This document shows, in pieces, positions 1 through 9,581 of a stretch of DNA of 64,000 bases (position 1 is the stretch's first letter; the number at the start of each line of letters is the position of its first letter). The stretch is taken from assembly GCF_001437425.1 (NCBI RefSeq), contig NZ_JQCD01000024.1, forward strand, positions 124,001 to 188,000, written 5' to 3'. The stretch comes from Weissella minor (GTDB lineage: Bacteria; Bacillota; Bacilli; Lactobacillales; Lactobacillaceae). The position numbers were made by a program, and so were the translations under genes. The notes beneath the pieces were generated by a model that had not been told where the DNA came from, searched no databases, and saw only the letters and a list, made by a program, of their open reading frames with translations.

Positions 1-21
1 GTGGTGAATAAATAGATAAAG

Positions 22-49
22 AGAGACGACTTTGCGTTGTCTCTTTTTT
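22..49 (+). terminator. Intrinsic terminator of the gene upstream of the window
   Basis: AGAGACGAC and GTTGTCTCT form a stem with one G-U pair, followed by a run of six T. It lies just after a possible CDS end (in-frame GTG GTG AAT AAA TAG at 1-15). The upstream gene itself cannot be identified from this stub. Confidence 0.75.
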
Positions 50-142
50 ATATAATGATATATACCAATTTGAAATTCATGTCCAATGAAAGGGCTTTTT
101 TCAAAAATAAACGCCAATTCATAGGCAGTTCTTCATGAACAC

Positions 143-172
143 TTGACTATACCATTTAACTAGTTGTACAAT
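143..172 (+). promoter_or_regulatory. Probable glmS promoter
   Basis: TTGACT (143-148) and TACAAT (167-172) are separated by 18 bp, 54 bp before the glmS start codon. The leader between this promoter and glmS is only about 45 nt. No glmS ribozyme fold is apparent there, so the amino-sugar feedback known in many Firmicutes is not visible here. Confidence 0.6.
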
Positions 173-225
173 AAGTAAGGTTAATATAAAAAATTAAAAG
201 CATAAATTTAAAAGGAGTGTAACTC

Positions 226-2040
226 ATGTATTGTGGAATTGTTGGATATACTGGATTGAACTATCAATCAGCACCTATTTTATTAAAGGGTCTACAAAAG
301 TTGGAGTACCGTGGCTACGATTCAGCTGGAATTTTCGTACCAGATGTTGCCGATGGTGAGGACCAATTAGTTAAGGAAAAGGGCCGTGTGGCTGACTTAG
401 CTGATTTAGTTGATCGTTCAGATGTTTCAGGAACAGCTGGAATCGCACATACACGTTGGGCAACTCACGGTGTACCTTCAGTTGAAAATGCGCATCCACA
501 TCAAAGTGCTGATGGCCGTTTCTATCTTGTACACAATGGTGTGATTGAAAACTATCTTGAATTAAAGCATAAGTATTTGACGGATGTACAATTTGTTTCA
601 GATACTGACACTGAAGTTGCAGTTCAATTAGTTGCAAAGTTTGTTCAAGACGGTCTATCAACTTTTGATGCGCTTCAAAAAATGACAAGCCTATTAGCTG
701 ATAACTCAGCTTATGGTTTCTTGTTAATGGATGACCAAGAACCAGACACAATGTATGTGGCTAAGCGTAAGTCACCATTGCTAATTGGAACAGGTTCTGA
801 CTTTAATGTCGTTACATCTGATGCCATTGCAATGCTTGATGAAACAAAAGATTTCATTGAATTGAATGATGATGAAATTGGAATTGTTAAGCCAGAGTCT
901 GTTCGTTTGTTCAATAAAGATGGTGAAGAAATTACACGTGAACCATTCCATCTTGATATTGATGCTTCTGAAACAGATAAGGGAACTTACGAGTACTACA
1001 TGCTTAAAGAAATCGATGAACAACCAATTGTGATTCGTCGATTGCTAGACAAGTACTTCGGTGAAAATGGTGAAATCTTAATTGGTGACCAAATTGTTTC
1101 AGATATTCAAAAAGCCGACCGTATTTATATTGTGGCTGCCGGAACTTCATACCACGCTGGTTTGATCGGGGCACGTATGTTTGAAAAGTGGGCCGGCATT
1201 CCAACTGAAGTTCATGTTTCTTCAGAATTTGCTTACGAGCAACCTTTGCTTTCTGAGAACCCATTCTTCATTTTCTTGTCACAATCTGGTGAAACTGCTG
1301 ATTCACGTGAAGTTTTGCAAAACGTTAACCGTGCCGGTTTCAAGTCATTAACAATGACTAACGTTGAAAAGTCAACGCTTTGGCGTGAAGCAACTTATGC
1401 TTTGCCTTTGGTAGCTGGTCCTGAAATTGCCGTTGCATCAACGAAGGCATATGTTGCGCAAGTAACATTGGAAGCAATCTTGGCCTATGCGATGTCAGAA
1501 CGCATTGACCTTGATTTGGAACAAGAACTATCAACAATTGCTGTTGATATTCAAGCCATTGTTGATGACAAGGCTGTGTTCCAAGAAGTGGCGAATGAAT
1601 TGTTAGTGCCTGCTACTAGCACATTCTTCATTGGACGTGGATCTGATTCAGACGTTTCTTTGGAAGCTGCTTTGAAGCTTAAGGAAATTGCCTATGTTCA
1701 AGCTGAAGGTTTTGCTGCTGGTGAATTGAAGCACGGAACATTAGCTTTGATTGAAGATGGAACACCAGTAATTGCCTTGTTGACGCAACCAAAGACTGCT
1801 GGTCTTGTACGTGGTAATATCGCTGAAACACAAGCACGTGGTGCGAACGTTTATCGTATTACAACAAGCGTATTAGCTGAAGAAGGTGAAAAGGGTTACG
1901 TCCTTCCAGACGTTGATCCATTGCTTGCACCATTATTGGCAGTTGTTCCAACACAAATGTTGGCATACTATACATCATTGGGCCGTAACTTGGATGTTGA
2001 TCACCCACGTAATTTGGCTAAGTCAGTGACTGTTCAATAA
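226..2040 (+). CDS. glmS: Glutamine--fructose-6-phosphate aminotransferase (isomerizing)
   Basis: Makes glucosamine-6-phosphate from fructose-6-phosphate and glutamine, the first committed step to UDP-GlcNAc and the cell wall; cytosolic. The 604-residue length is normal. A class II glutamine amidotransferase domain holds GIAHTRWATHG (about 72-82) and HNGVIENY (about 103-110). Two SIS domains follow, with SQSGET near 353, and the C-terminus ends in the typical DHPRNLAKSVTV. The AAAGGAG site at 211-217 fixes the ATG. Oddity: the protein begins M-Y-C-G-I-V, so the nucleophilic Cys is residue 3, not residue 2 as in nearly all GlmS. Transcribed alone, with its own promoter and terminator. Confidence 0.97.
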   Translation: MYCGIVGYTGLNYQSAPILLKGLQKLEYRGYDSAGIFVPDVADGEDQLVKEKGRVADLADLVDRSDVSGTAGIAHTRWATHGVPSVENAHPHQSADGRFYLVHNGVIENYLELKHKYLTDVQFVSDTDTEVAVQLVAKFVQDGLSTFDALQKMTSLLADNSAYGFLLMDDQEPDTMYVAKRKSPLLIGTGSDFNVVTSDAIAMLDETKDFIELNDDEIGIVKPESVRLFNKDGEEITREPFHLDIDASETDKGTYEYYMLKEIDEQPIVIRRLLDKYFGENGEILIGDQIVSDIQKADRIYIVAAGTSYHAGLIGARMFEKWAGIPTEVHVSSEFAYEQPLLSENPFFIFLSQSGETADSREVLQNVNRAGFKSLTMTNVEKSTLWREATYALPLVAGPEIAVASTKAYVAQVTLEAILAYAMSERIDLDLEQELSTIAVDIQAIVDDKAVFQEVANELLVPATSTFFIGRGSDSDVSLEAALKLKEIAYVQAEGFAAGELKHGTLALIEDGTPVIALLTQPKTAGLVRGNIAETQARGANVYRITTSVLAEEGEKGYVLPDVDPLLAPLLAVVPTQMLAYYTSLGRNLDVDHPRNLAKSVTVQ

Positions 2041-2050
2041 TAATCATTTA

Positions 2051-2096
2051 AACATCAGAGGCATGAGTGAATTACTTGTGTTTCTGATGTTTTTTG
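2051..2096 (+). terminator. glmS intrinsic terminator
   Basis: AACATCAGA (2051-2059) pairs with TCTGATGTT (2083-2091), with further inner pairing (CATGAGT/ACTTGTG), and runs into a T tract. Confidence 0.85.
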
Positions 2097-2140
2097 TTAG
2101 ATTTTTTTCTGGGTTAGAATCCCTTTTCTCAAAAAATATT

Positions 2141-2149
2141 TGCTATACT
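2141..2149 (+). promoter_or_regulatory. Extended -10 promoter element before cca
   Basis: TGCTATACT has the TGn extension directly before the -10 hexamer TATACT, 30 bp upstream of the cca ATG. No good -35 hexamer is seen, as expected for an extended -10 promoter. It probably drives the cca/ABC-F/folA run. Confidence 0.55.
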
Positions 2150-2178
2150 TAAGAGGCACATACAAGGGGGGATTTCAA

Positions 2179-3396
2179 ATGAAAATAGCAACATTACCAG
2201 AGGAATTTCAAGCAGCGTTACCGATTTTAGAAACCATTGAAGCAGCCGGGTATGAGGCTTATTTTGTGGGCGGATCAGTACGTGATACCCTTTTAAACAA
2301 ACCAATTCATGATGTTGATATTGCAACATCGGCTTTTCCAGCAGAAGTGAAAGCTTTATTTGAAAAAACAGTGGATACAGGTATCGAACACGGAACTGTC
2401 ATGATTTTAGATCACGGACAAGGATATGAGACGACGACTTTTAGAACAGAATCGGATTATACGGATTTTCGTCGTCCGGACGAAGTGACCTTTGTTCGAT
2501 CATTGAAAGAAGATTTAAAGCGGCGTGATTTTACGGTAAATGCATTGGCGTTAAAGCGTACAGGTGAAGTTATCGACTTATTTGATGGAATTTCAGATTT
2601 GGAAAACCATGTTTTACGTGCAGTTGGAAAAGCAGAAGAACGTTTTCATGAAGACGCTTTGCGAATGATGCGAGCTGTGCGTTTTGCGGCGCAATTAGAT
2701 TTTAAAATTGAGGATAATACGCAACAATCAATTCAAGACAATGCTGCTTTGTTAGCAAATATTTCGATCGAACGTACGAATGTTGAATTCACGAAATTGA
2801 TGCAAGGTCGTGCAGCAACATATGGCATGTTAGAGTTGTTGAAAAATCGTTTGAATCTGTACATGCCAGGGTTAGAAAATGCAGATATAGATTTGATTGG
2901 TATGGCTGAATTGTTGAAGGTGGCCCAACCAACAGATGACACGCAGGCATGGGGCCTTTTGGTGTTTGAACTAGGTTTAACCCCTGAAGATGCAGGTAGC
3001 TTTTTACGGAAATGGAAACATAGTAATGAGCTCATTAAGACCATTCAAACAAGTATTGCTTTATTAAATGTGTTGCGCTTAGGTGAAGCATCTGATTGGG
3101 AGTTATATATGACAGGGTCAGCGCTACCAACGGCAATCGTAGTAGCCAATCTATCTGAATTACAGTTAGATACTGATGAAATTGCTGCCCGTTATGATCA
3201 ATTATCAATCCATGCACGGCATGAATTAGCGGTAACCGGAAGCGATTTGATGACTAATTTGGATGTGAAACCTGGTCCTATTCTTGGTAAAATATTAAAT
3301 CAATTGGAGCATGAAGTTGTTGAAAATAAAGTAGCAAATTTGAAACCTGCGTTACTTTATCGTGCTGTTGAAATGATGGAAAAAGAGAAAAAATAA
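2179..3396 (+). CDS. cca: CCA-adding tRNA nucleotidyltransferase
   Basis: Adds or repairs the 3' CCA of tRNAs from CTP and ATP without a nucleic acid template. At 405 residues it is a typical class II enzyme. The nucleotidyltransferase signature GGSVRD is at about 31-36, with catalytic D45-x-D47. The template motif region RRDFTVNALAL follows near 115-125, then the ERxxxE-type helical neck and body. The ATG at 2179 is chosen because AAGGGGGG lies 7-14 bases upstream; an in-frame upstream ATG at 2140 overlaps the likely -10 element. The ABC-F gene starts 3 bp after the stop, so the two are co-transcribed. Confidence 0.95.
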   Translation: MKIATLPEEFQAALPILETIEAAGYEAYFVGGSVRDTLLNKPIHDVDIATSAFPAEVKALFEKTVDTGIEHGTVMILDHGQGYETTTFRTESDYTDFRRPDEVTFVRSLKEDLKRRDFTVNALALKRTGEVIDLFDGISDLENHVLRAVGKAEERFHEDALRMMRAVRFAAQLDFKIEDNTQQSIQDNAALLANISIERTNVEFTKLMQGRAATYGMLELLKNRLNLYMPGLENADIDLIGMAELLKVAQPTDDTQAWGLLVFELGLTPEDAGSFLRKWKHSNELIKTIQTSIALLNVLRLGEASDWELYMTGSALPTAIVVANLSELQLDTDEIAARYDQLSIHARHELAVTGSDLMTNLDVKPGPILGKILNQLEHEVVENKVANLKPALLYRAVEMMEKEKK

Positions 3397-3399
3397 TTT

Positions 3400-5322
3400 A
3401 TGAAACAATTTCGAGCAAATAATTTAACCAGTATATATGGTGAAAAAACGTTACTAGATCATATTTCGTTTTTAATTGAAACAGGTGATCGTGTTGGTGT
3501 AATCGGGGTTAATGGTTCAGGAAAAACAACCCTTTTAAATGCAATTTCAGGCTTAACGCCAGCTGATTCTGGTGATTTGGAGATGCCAAATGACTATACA
3601 ATTGGCTATCTACAACAAGATCCAGACTTGGATGATGATAAAAAAGTTATGGATGCCGTTTTTTCTGGTGCACAACCAGTCTTTCAATTAATTCGTGATT
3701 ATGAGAGTGCTTTAGATGCCTATGCGGCAAACCCAGAGGATGCAAAAATTGAGCAGCGTTTTACCAAGTTACAGGCCCAAATGGACCAAGATGATGCTTG
3801 GTTAGCCGAGTCAGAAGTGAAATCGATCTTGACCCAACTTCATTTGCCGGACCTAGATATGAAGGTTAGCCAACTATCAGGTGGACAGAAAAAGCGTGTT
3901 GGGCTCGCGCAAGTCTTGATTCAAGCGCCTGATTTGCTTTTGTTAGATGAACCAACTAACCATTTAGATTTTGATTCAATTGCATGGCTAGAAAAATATT
4001 TAAGCGAGTATCGTGGTGCTGTGATGACCGTGACTCATGACCGTTATTTCTTAGACCATGTGACGAATCGTATTTTTGAATTGTCATTTGGACAATTATA
4101 TGAATATACCGGTAACTATCAAGACTTTGTGCAAGCAAAAGCGGAGCGTGTTGCTGCCAGTAAAGTTGCCGACCATAAAAATGAACAATTATATAAAAAA
4201 GAACTTGCTTGGATGAAAACAGGGGCGAAGGCTCGTTCAACGAAGCAAAAAGCACGTGAAAATCGTTTTGCTGAAATCTCTGATCAACGTGGTACTTTAC
4301 AGCTAGATGATGAAGTTGAAGTGTCATTAGGCCAATCTCGTTTAGGGAAAAAGGTTATTAATGTTGAACAAGCAGATTTAGCGTTTGATGATCGCGTTAT
4401 TTTAAAAGACTTTAATGAATTGATTCAAGCGAATGAACGCATCGGGATTACAGGACCAAATGGGACTGGAAAATCAACGCTCTTAAATGTGATTGCCGGG
4501 CGTCAGCAGCTGGATTCAGGGATTGTTGAAATTGGTGAAACGGTGAAGATGGCCTTTTATACGCAACAGACTGAACCGATTCCAGAGGATAAACGTGTTA
4601 TTGAATATTTGAGCGATGTAGCGGAAGCAATTGTCGATCAAGCTGGTAATCGTGTTTCTGTTTCTGATTTGTTGGAACAATTCTTGTTCCCAAGTATGAT
4701 GCATGGCACATTGATTCGTAAATTATCTGGTGGTGAAAAACGACGCCTTTATCTGTTAAAACTTTTGATGCAATCACCAAATGTGTTGCTCTTAGATGAG
4801 CCAACCAATGATTTGGATATTGGTACATTAACTGTGTTGGAAGACTATTTGCATCAATTTGTGGGGACTGTGATTACTGTTTCCCATGATCGATACTTCC
4901 TTGATAAGGTTGCAGATAAATTGTTGATTTTGCATGGACAAGGCGAAATTACGCGTTATGCGGGACTATTCTCTGACTATTTAGCGCAATATGGCGCACC
5001 TACGATTGAGAATGCCCCTAGCAAGCAACATCACGACACTGAAGCAAAACTGGATGCAAGTGCCAGTTCTGTTGAAACACCGATTGTTGAAAAACCTAAA
5101 AAGAAAAAGCTCACTTGGTCTGAGAAACAAGAGTGGGAAACGATTGAAGATGATATTGCTAAGTTAGAAGCACAAGTGGAAAAAATTGAAGCAGATATGA
5201 TCGAGAATGGTGCTGATTTTAGTCAGTTAAGTATTTTACAGCATGATTTAGAAGAAACAAATCAAGCTTTAGAAGATAAAATGAATCGTTGGGAAGAATT
5301 ATCAGAACGTGTGGAGGATTAA
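3400..5322 (+). CDS. ABC-F family ATPase, Uup/YfmR-like
   Basis: Soluble twin-ATPase of the ABC-F class, which acts on ribosomes (or on branched DNA for Uup) rather than in transport. It has 640 residues and no membrane segment. Walker A motifs are GVNGSGKTT (about 36-44) and GPNGTGKST (about 351-359). Signatures are LSGGQKKR (about 157) and LSGGEKRR (about 441), with DEPTNHLD and DEPTNDLD Walker B motifs. The linker between the cassettes is charged. The tail from about 565 to 640 is a Lys/Glu-rich coiled coil, which favours Uup/YfmR over EttA. Start is 3 bp after cca and folA begins 1 bp after its stop, so one operon. Confidence 0.92.
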   Translation: MKQFRANNLTSIYGEKTLLDHISFLIETGDRVGVIGVNGSGKTTLLNAISGLTPADSGDLEMPNDYTIGYLQQDPDLDDDKKVMDAVFSGAQPVFQLIRDYESALDAYAANPEDAKIEQRFTKLQAQMDQDDAWLAESEVKSILTQLHLPDLDMKVSQLSGGQKKRVGLAQVLIQAPDLLLLDEPTNHLDFDSIAWLEKYLSEYRGAVMTVTHDRYFLDHVTNRIFELSFGQLYEYTGNYQDFVQAKAERVAASKVADHKNEQLYKKELAWMKTGAKARSTKQKARENRFAEISDQRGTLQLDDEVEVSLGQSRLGKKVINVEQADLAFDDRVILKDFNELIQANERIGITGPNGTGKSTLLNVIAGRQQLDSGIVEIGETVKMAFYTQQTEPIPEDKRVIEYLSDVAEAIVDQAGNRVSVSDLLEQFLFPSMMHGTLIRKLSGGEKRRLYLLKLLMQSPNVLLLDEPTNDLDIGTLTVLEDYLHQFVGTVITVSHDRYFLDKVADKLLILHGQGEITRYAGLFSDYLAQYGAPTIENAPSKQHHDTEAKLDASASSVETPIVEKPKKKKLTWSEKQEWETIEDDIAKLEAQVEKIEADMIENGADFSQLSILQHDLEETNQALEDKMNRWEELSERVED

Positions 5323-5323
5323 C

Positions 5324-5824
5324 ATGACAACTATTTCTTTAGTTTGGGCACAAACCAATGATGGGACAATTGCCGTAAATAACCAAATTCCATGGCATCA
5401 AAAAGATGATATGCTGTTGTTTAAGCAAGCAACTTTGAATAAGGTGATTGTGATGGGGCGCCATACCATGGAAAGCTTTAATGGACGTCCCTTACCTAAA
5501 CGTCTTAACCTGGTTCTAACGCATGATGAATCATTGGCAGTGCCTGAAGGTTTCCAGAAGGTTCATTCTGTTGAGGAGGCTATCGATGTTGCCAAGGCTG
5601 CCAACTTAGACTTAGCAGTTATTGGTGGAAAGCCCATTTATGAATCATTCATGCCGGTTGCCGACAAATTAGTTGTCACGTATCTTGATACAGACTTAAC
5701 TGGGGATGTCAAAATGCCCAAAGTCGATAAGACAGTCTGGAAAGGGACCCCAATTGCTCAAGGAACGCATAATGAAGCAAATGATTATGATTATGAAGCC
5801 CTTGAATATGAACTTCGTGATTAA
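5324..5824 (+). CDS. folA: Dihydrofolate reductase
   Basis: Reduces dihydrofolate to tetrahydrofolate with NADPH, for one-carbon metabolism. The 166 residues show the canonical N-terminal order: Trp, then DGTIAVNNQIPWH, the DD pair carrying the catalytic acidic residue near 28, VIMGRHTMESF-type motif, RPLPKR and VIGGKPIYESF. GTGGAGGATT immediately upstream of ATG 5324 contains a strong ribosome binding site inside the end of the ABC-F gene. In lactobacilli thyA often sits directly before folA; here it is absent, so thymidylate synthase must be encoded elsewhere. Confidence 0.95.
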   Translation: MTTISLVWAQTNDGTIAVNNQIPWHQKDDMLLFKQATLNKVIVMGRHTMESFNGRPLPKRLNLVLTHDESLAVPEGFQKVHSVEEAIDVAKAANLDLAVIGGKPIYESFMPVADKLVVTYLDTDLTGDVKMPKVDKTVWKGTPIAQGTHNEANDYDYEALEYELRD

Positions 5825-5900
5825 TATTTTGCCATAAGCATGACAATTAAAGTTTAGAAGCGTAAAATGTAGTTAATCAACAATAGGTGGTGAGAAAATC

Positions 5901-6086
5901 ATGAAGTATATTACCTTGTTTTTCTGGACATTTATTTTGGGTGAAGTCTTAGGTTATATTGCAAGTGCCCTTGCAGCTGTATCATATGATGCAACAGCAG
6001 TATCACTATTTTCAGCTGTTATTGCATCAATCGCAGCCATTGGTGAATTTGCAATTTCTAAATCAGCAACACCAAATGCCCACTAA
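5901..6086 (+). CDS. DUF2929 family small membrane protein
   Basis: A 61-residue protein with two predicted membrane segments, roughly 4-28 and 35-52, joined by a short loop. The opening MKYITLFFWTFILGEVLGYI matches the DUF2929 pattern, which is regularly found next to dnaE in lactobacilli. Function unknown. AGGTGG is 7-12 bases before the ATG. It ends shortly before a strong terminator, so it probably closes the cca-folA transcript. Confidence 0.8.
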   Translation: MKYITLFFWTFILGEVLGYIASALAAVSYDATAVSLFSAVIASIAAIGEFAISKSATPNAH

Positions 6087-6102
6087 TCGGATATGTGTAA
6101 GA

Positions 6103-6135
6103 AAAAAGCCAATCTTTCATAGATTGGCTTTTTCG
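6103..6135 (+). terminator. Intrinsic terminator before dnaE
   Basis: A perfect 13-bp stem, AAAAAGCCAATCT against AGATTGGCTTTTT, with a five-base loop. Confidence 0.9.
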
Positions 6136-6192
6136 CGCTCATCAAAAAAATGATATGATAAAGATACTGAAAACGCTGAAAGGGGATTGCGG

Positions 6193-9100
6193 ATGGTACC
6201 TTTAAAAATACGGACAGCCTTTACCTTATTGAAAAGTCCCACATTACCAGCAACGTTAGTGGCAGATGCTAAGCAAAAGGGCTATCAAGCTCTGGCATTA
6301 ACTGACGACAATACCTTATACGGCATGGATAATTTTTATCAAGCCGCCAAAAAAAATGATGTAAAACCCATTTTAGGTTTAACCGCTAATTTAATGGGTA
6401 CTGACATTGCACAAATTTTTCCATTGGTTTTATTAGTTGAAAATCAACAAGGCTATCAAAATTTGTTAGCGATTAGCAGTCGTTTAATGACTGAGGAACA
6501 AGCACCGCGTTTAGCTGACATAGCAGATTTACTTACGGGATTATATGTTATTTTTCCAACCGTAAGTGAATTGTCTGTTTTATTGAGTTCAAGCAAATCA
6601 TCAGCAGAAGCGCTATTGCAAAAAGTACGCGCAATCGTTGCTGAAGATCATTTGTTTTTGGGTGTGACGCCAATCATGGCGAGTGAGCGCATTGCGGAGC
6701 TAAAAACACTGGCAGAGCGCTTTATGGCACCCTTAATTGCACTAGGTGAAGTTGACTATTGTCAACCGCAAGATGGTTTTGCCATGCAAGTGATTGAAAA
6801 AATTGGCTTGGGTGAAACAATTCAAAATATTGGACAAGCCCATACACATACGGCTGAAAATTATTTACCTAAACCTGACGATTGGACATTAGCTTTTGAA
6901 CAAGCTGGTTTAGGGGATGCGGTTGCAATGACAGATTGGTTGGCTGATCATAGTCAATTCGAAATGGCGCCACAAGAAAACAATTTGCCGAAAATTAATT
7001 TACCTGCTGATACGTCCGCCAAGGATTACTTGAAAGCATTAGCTCAACAGGGACTAACTGAACGTCTCTCAGATGTTGATAGTCGCTATCAAACTCGCTT
7101 GGACTATGAATTAGGTGTTATTGATGAATTAGGTTTTGATAATTATTTCTTAATTGTATGGGATGTCATGAATTATATGCATCAAGAGCATATTCGAACA
7201 GGGCCTGGGCGTGGTTCAGCAGCAGGTTCTTTAGTGGCATATGCGTTACATATTACGGATGTTGATCCAATTGCATACGATTTATTGTTTGAACGTTTTT
7301 TAAATCCACAACGCGCGCAAATGCCGGATATTGATATTGATATTCCTGATAATCGACGTGAACAAGTCTTAGATTATTTGCATCAAAAATATGGTCATAC
7401 ACAAGTTGCACAAATTATTACTTTTTCAACGATGAGTGCCAAAGCAGTTATTCGTGACGTTGCACGTGTTTTTGGCTTAACGCCAACACAGATTGATCAA
7501 TTATCTAAGACAATCCCACGTCAATTAAATTTGACTTTACAGACGGCATATGATGAATCGCAAAGTTTTCGCAATGCTTTATTTGATTTGCCGGTTGATG
7601 GTGAGTTACTGTTTGAAACGGCCAAGCGTTTGGAAGGCCTACCAAGAAATGCTTCTTTGCATGCAGCTGGAGTCGTGTTATCAGCAACACCTATTCAAGA
7701 AACGATGCCGGTCCAATTAGGTGAAGATGGTCGCTTAGTGACACAATTACCCAAGGGGCCGGTTGAAGCACTGGGACTGTTAAAAATGGACTTTTTAGCT
7801 TTGTCTAATTTGAATATTTTAGATACCGCTTTACGTGAGGTAGCCAAGCAGGATCCTGATTTTCATATCGAAACGATTGATTTAAATGACGTGCAAATGT
7901 TGACGGCATTTCAAAAAGGTGCCACGAATGGTGTGTTCCAATTTGAATCTGCGGGTATGAAAAACATGTTAAGGCAAATGCACCCGGATAGTTTCGAGGA
8001 TATTGTAGCCGCCAACGCACTCTTTAGACCTGGTCCAAGCCAAAACATTGGTCATTTTATTGCCCGTAAACATGGTCAAGAACAGCCAACCGTATTGGAT
8101 GAGAGTATTGCGGATATTTTAGCGCCAACCTATGGCATTATTGTTTATCAAGAACAAGTTATGCGTGTGGCTGAACGTTTTGCCGGATTTACTTTGGGCG
8201 AAGCCGATTTATTAAGACGCGCAATGTCGAAAAAAGATGCAGGTAAATTGGCTAACATCAAGACTGATTTTATTGCCGGAGCAGTAGCAAATGGCCATAC
8301 AGAAGCGCTAGCACAAGAAGTATATGGCTATATTGAGACTTTTGCGCAGTATGGGTTTAATCGTTCGCATGCGGTGGCGTATTCAAAATTAGCCGTCCAA
8401 TTGGCCTATGTTAAAGTCCACTATCCATTGGCCTTTTATAAAGCGGTCTTAAACGATGCAATTGCCGATAAAGCTAAAGTGAGTGCCTATATTTCTGAGG
8501 CCCGCGCGGCTGGTGTGCAGGTGTTGGGACCAAGTATTAATCAAAGTTGGCAAGGTTACAGTGTTAATAAACAGGGGCAATTGCAAATGGGATTAGCCTC
8601 AATTCTTGGTTTGCGACGTGATTTCCGGACGGAAGTGCTTGAAAACAGAAAGAATAACGGTCGCTTTAAAGATTTGACGCAATTTATTGGTAGTTTATCA
8701 AATAAATATCGTAAGATTGAACAATTAGAGCCCCTTGTGTATGTGGGCGCCTTCGATGAATTTAATGATAATCGCCGCGCGTTAGTCGAGTCGCTGCAGA
8801 GTTATTTAGATGCAGTTGGCCTGGCGGGTGAGTCCATGTCCATGTTTGATACGCTTGAACCAAAAATTCGTGAAGTCAGCGATTATTCGACTGATGAACG
8901 TTTGAATTATGAGCATGATTATTTGGGTGTCTATTTAAGTGGGCATCCCATTGAAGCTTATCTTGGTCAAGAACATACTGATATTGCCAATTTGGCATCC
9001 GGTATGAATAATGTCGTTTTGATTGGTTATATTCAAAATGTTAAAGTCATTCGAACCAAAAAGGGTGATCAAATGGCTTTCGTTGATGTGATGGATTTAA

Positions 9101-9531
9101 CTGGTGATATCTCATTAACTGTTTTCCCGAGACTCTATCAACAAGTCCAAACTGATTTAGAAAAAGGAAACACGTTACGAATTCGCGGAAATGTTGAAGG
9201 ACAGCGTGGCCGTGATGGCATTCAAGTGCTTGCTGAACAAATTCAAAAAGCACCGATGGCTCAATCCGTTGCTAAATCAGATAAACAAGCAGTTCCCAAA
9301 GGACGCTGGTTTCTACGAATTCCGGCTGAATTGGATACTGCTGAGATGATGCGTCGTTTACAGCCGGTATTACAAACACATCACGGGGTGAATCCAGTGC
9401 TGGTGATTGAAGCGGCATCAAATAAGAAAATTGCATTAGCCGAACAACAATATTTATCGTATGATTTGGAAACAACTCAGGCTTTGACAGAAATATTGGG
9501 ACAAAATAATGTCGTTTTTCAAACGAACTAA
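6193..9531 (+). CDS. dnaE: DNA polymerase III subunit alpha, DnaE type
   Basis: Second replicative polymerase of Firmicutes, extending primers before PolC takes over. It has 1112 residues. The N-terminal PHP domain (1 to about 260) is degenerate: the family's HxH and TDHG metal motifs read RTAF and TDDNTLYG, so phosphoesterase activity is unlikely. The palm has GPGRGSAAGS (about 337) and the catalytic PDIDIDIPD (about 378-386). The thumb and fingers contain ARPGPS-like FRPGPS and FNRSHAVAYS, and a C-terminal OB fold (VVLIGYIQNVKVIRTKKGD) starts near 940. ATG 6193 is preferred, with AGGGG 8 bases upstream; an in-frame TTG lies 6 bp earlier. Pfk/pyk, common dnaE neighbours in homofermentative lactobacilli, do not follow. 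Confidence 0.96.
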   Translation: MVPLKIRTAFTLLKSPTLPATLVADAKQKGYQALALTDDNTLYGMDNFYQAAKKNDVKPILGLTANLMGTDIAQIFPLVLLVENQQGYQNLLAISSRLMTEEQAPRLADIADLLTGLYVIFPTVSELSVLLSSSKSSAEALLQKVRAIVAEDHLFLGVTPIMASERIAELKTLAERFMAPLIALGEVDYCQPQDGFAMQVIEKIGLGETIQNIGQAHTHTAENYLPKPDDWTLAFEQAGLGDAVAMTDWLADHSQFEMAPQENNLPKINLPADTSAKDYLKALAQQGLTERLSDVDSRYQTRLDYELGVIDELGFDNYFLIVWDVMNYMHQEHIRTGPGRGSAAGSLVAYALHITDVDPIAYDLLFERFLNPQRAQMPDIDIDIPDNRREQVLDYLHQKYGHTQVAQIITFSTMSAKAVIRDVARVFGLTPTQIDQLSKTIPRQLNLTLQTAYDESQSFRNALFDLPVDGELLFETAKRLEGLPRNASLHAAGVVLSATPIQETMPVQLGEDGRLVTQLPKGPVEALGLLKMDFLALSNLNILDTALREVAKQDPDFHIETIDLNDVQMLTAFQKGATNGVFQFESAGMKNMLRQMHPDSFEDIVAANALFRPGPSQNIGHFIARKHGQEQPTVLDESIADILAPTYGIIVYQEQVMRVAERFAGFTLGEADLLRRAMSKKDAGKLANIKTDFIAGAVANGHTEALAQEVYGYIETFAQYGFNRSHAVAYSKLAVQLAYVKVHYPLAFYKAVLNDAIADKAKVSAYISEARAAGVQVLGPSINQSWQGYSVNKQGQLQMGLASILGLRRDFRTEVLENRKNNGRFKDLTQFIGSLSNKYRKIEQLEPLVYVGAFDEFNDNRRALVESLQSYLDAVGLAGESMSMFDTLEPKIREVSDYSTDERLNYEHDYLGVYLSGHPIEAYLGQEHTDIANLASGMNNVVLIGYIQNVKVIRTKKGDQMAFVDVMDLTGDISLTVFPRLYQQVQTDLEKGNTLRIRGNVEGQRGRDGIQVLAEQIQKAPMAQSVAKSDKQAVPKGRWFLRIPAELDTAEMMRRLQPVLQTHHGVNPVLVIEAASNKKIALAEQQYLSYDLETTQALTEILGQNNVVFQTN

Positions 9532-9533
9532 TT

Positions 9534-9581
9534 AAAAAACAGTCATTTTCATAACATTTATATGAAAATGGCTGTTTTTTT
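9534..9581 (+). terminator. dnaE intrinsic terminator
   Basis: An almost perfect stem of about 20 bp (AAAAAACAGTCATTTTCATA against its complement with one G-U pair), with a T-rich 3' end. Confidence 0.9.

Noticed and set aside
173-225. Possible glmS ribozyme in the leader
   Set aside because: The leader after the promoter is only about 45 nt and shows none of the ribozyme's conserved helices; the class needs about 150 nt.
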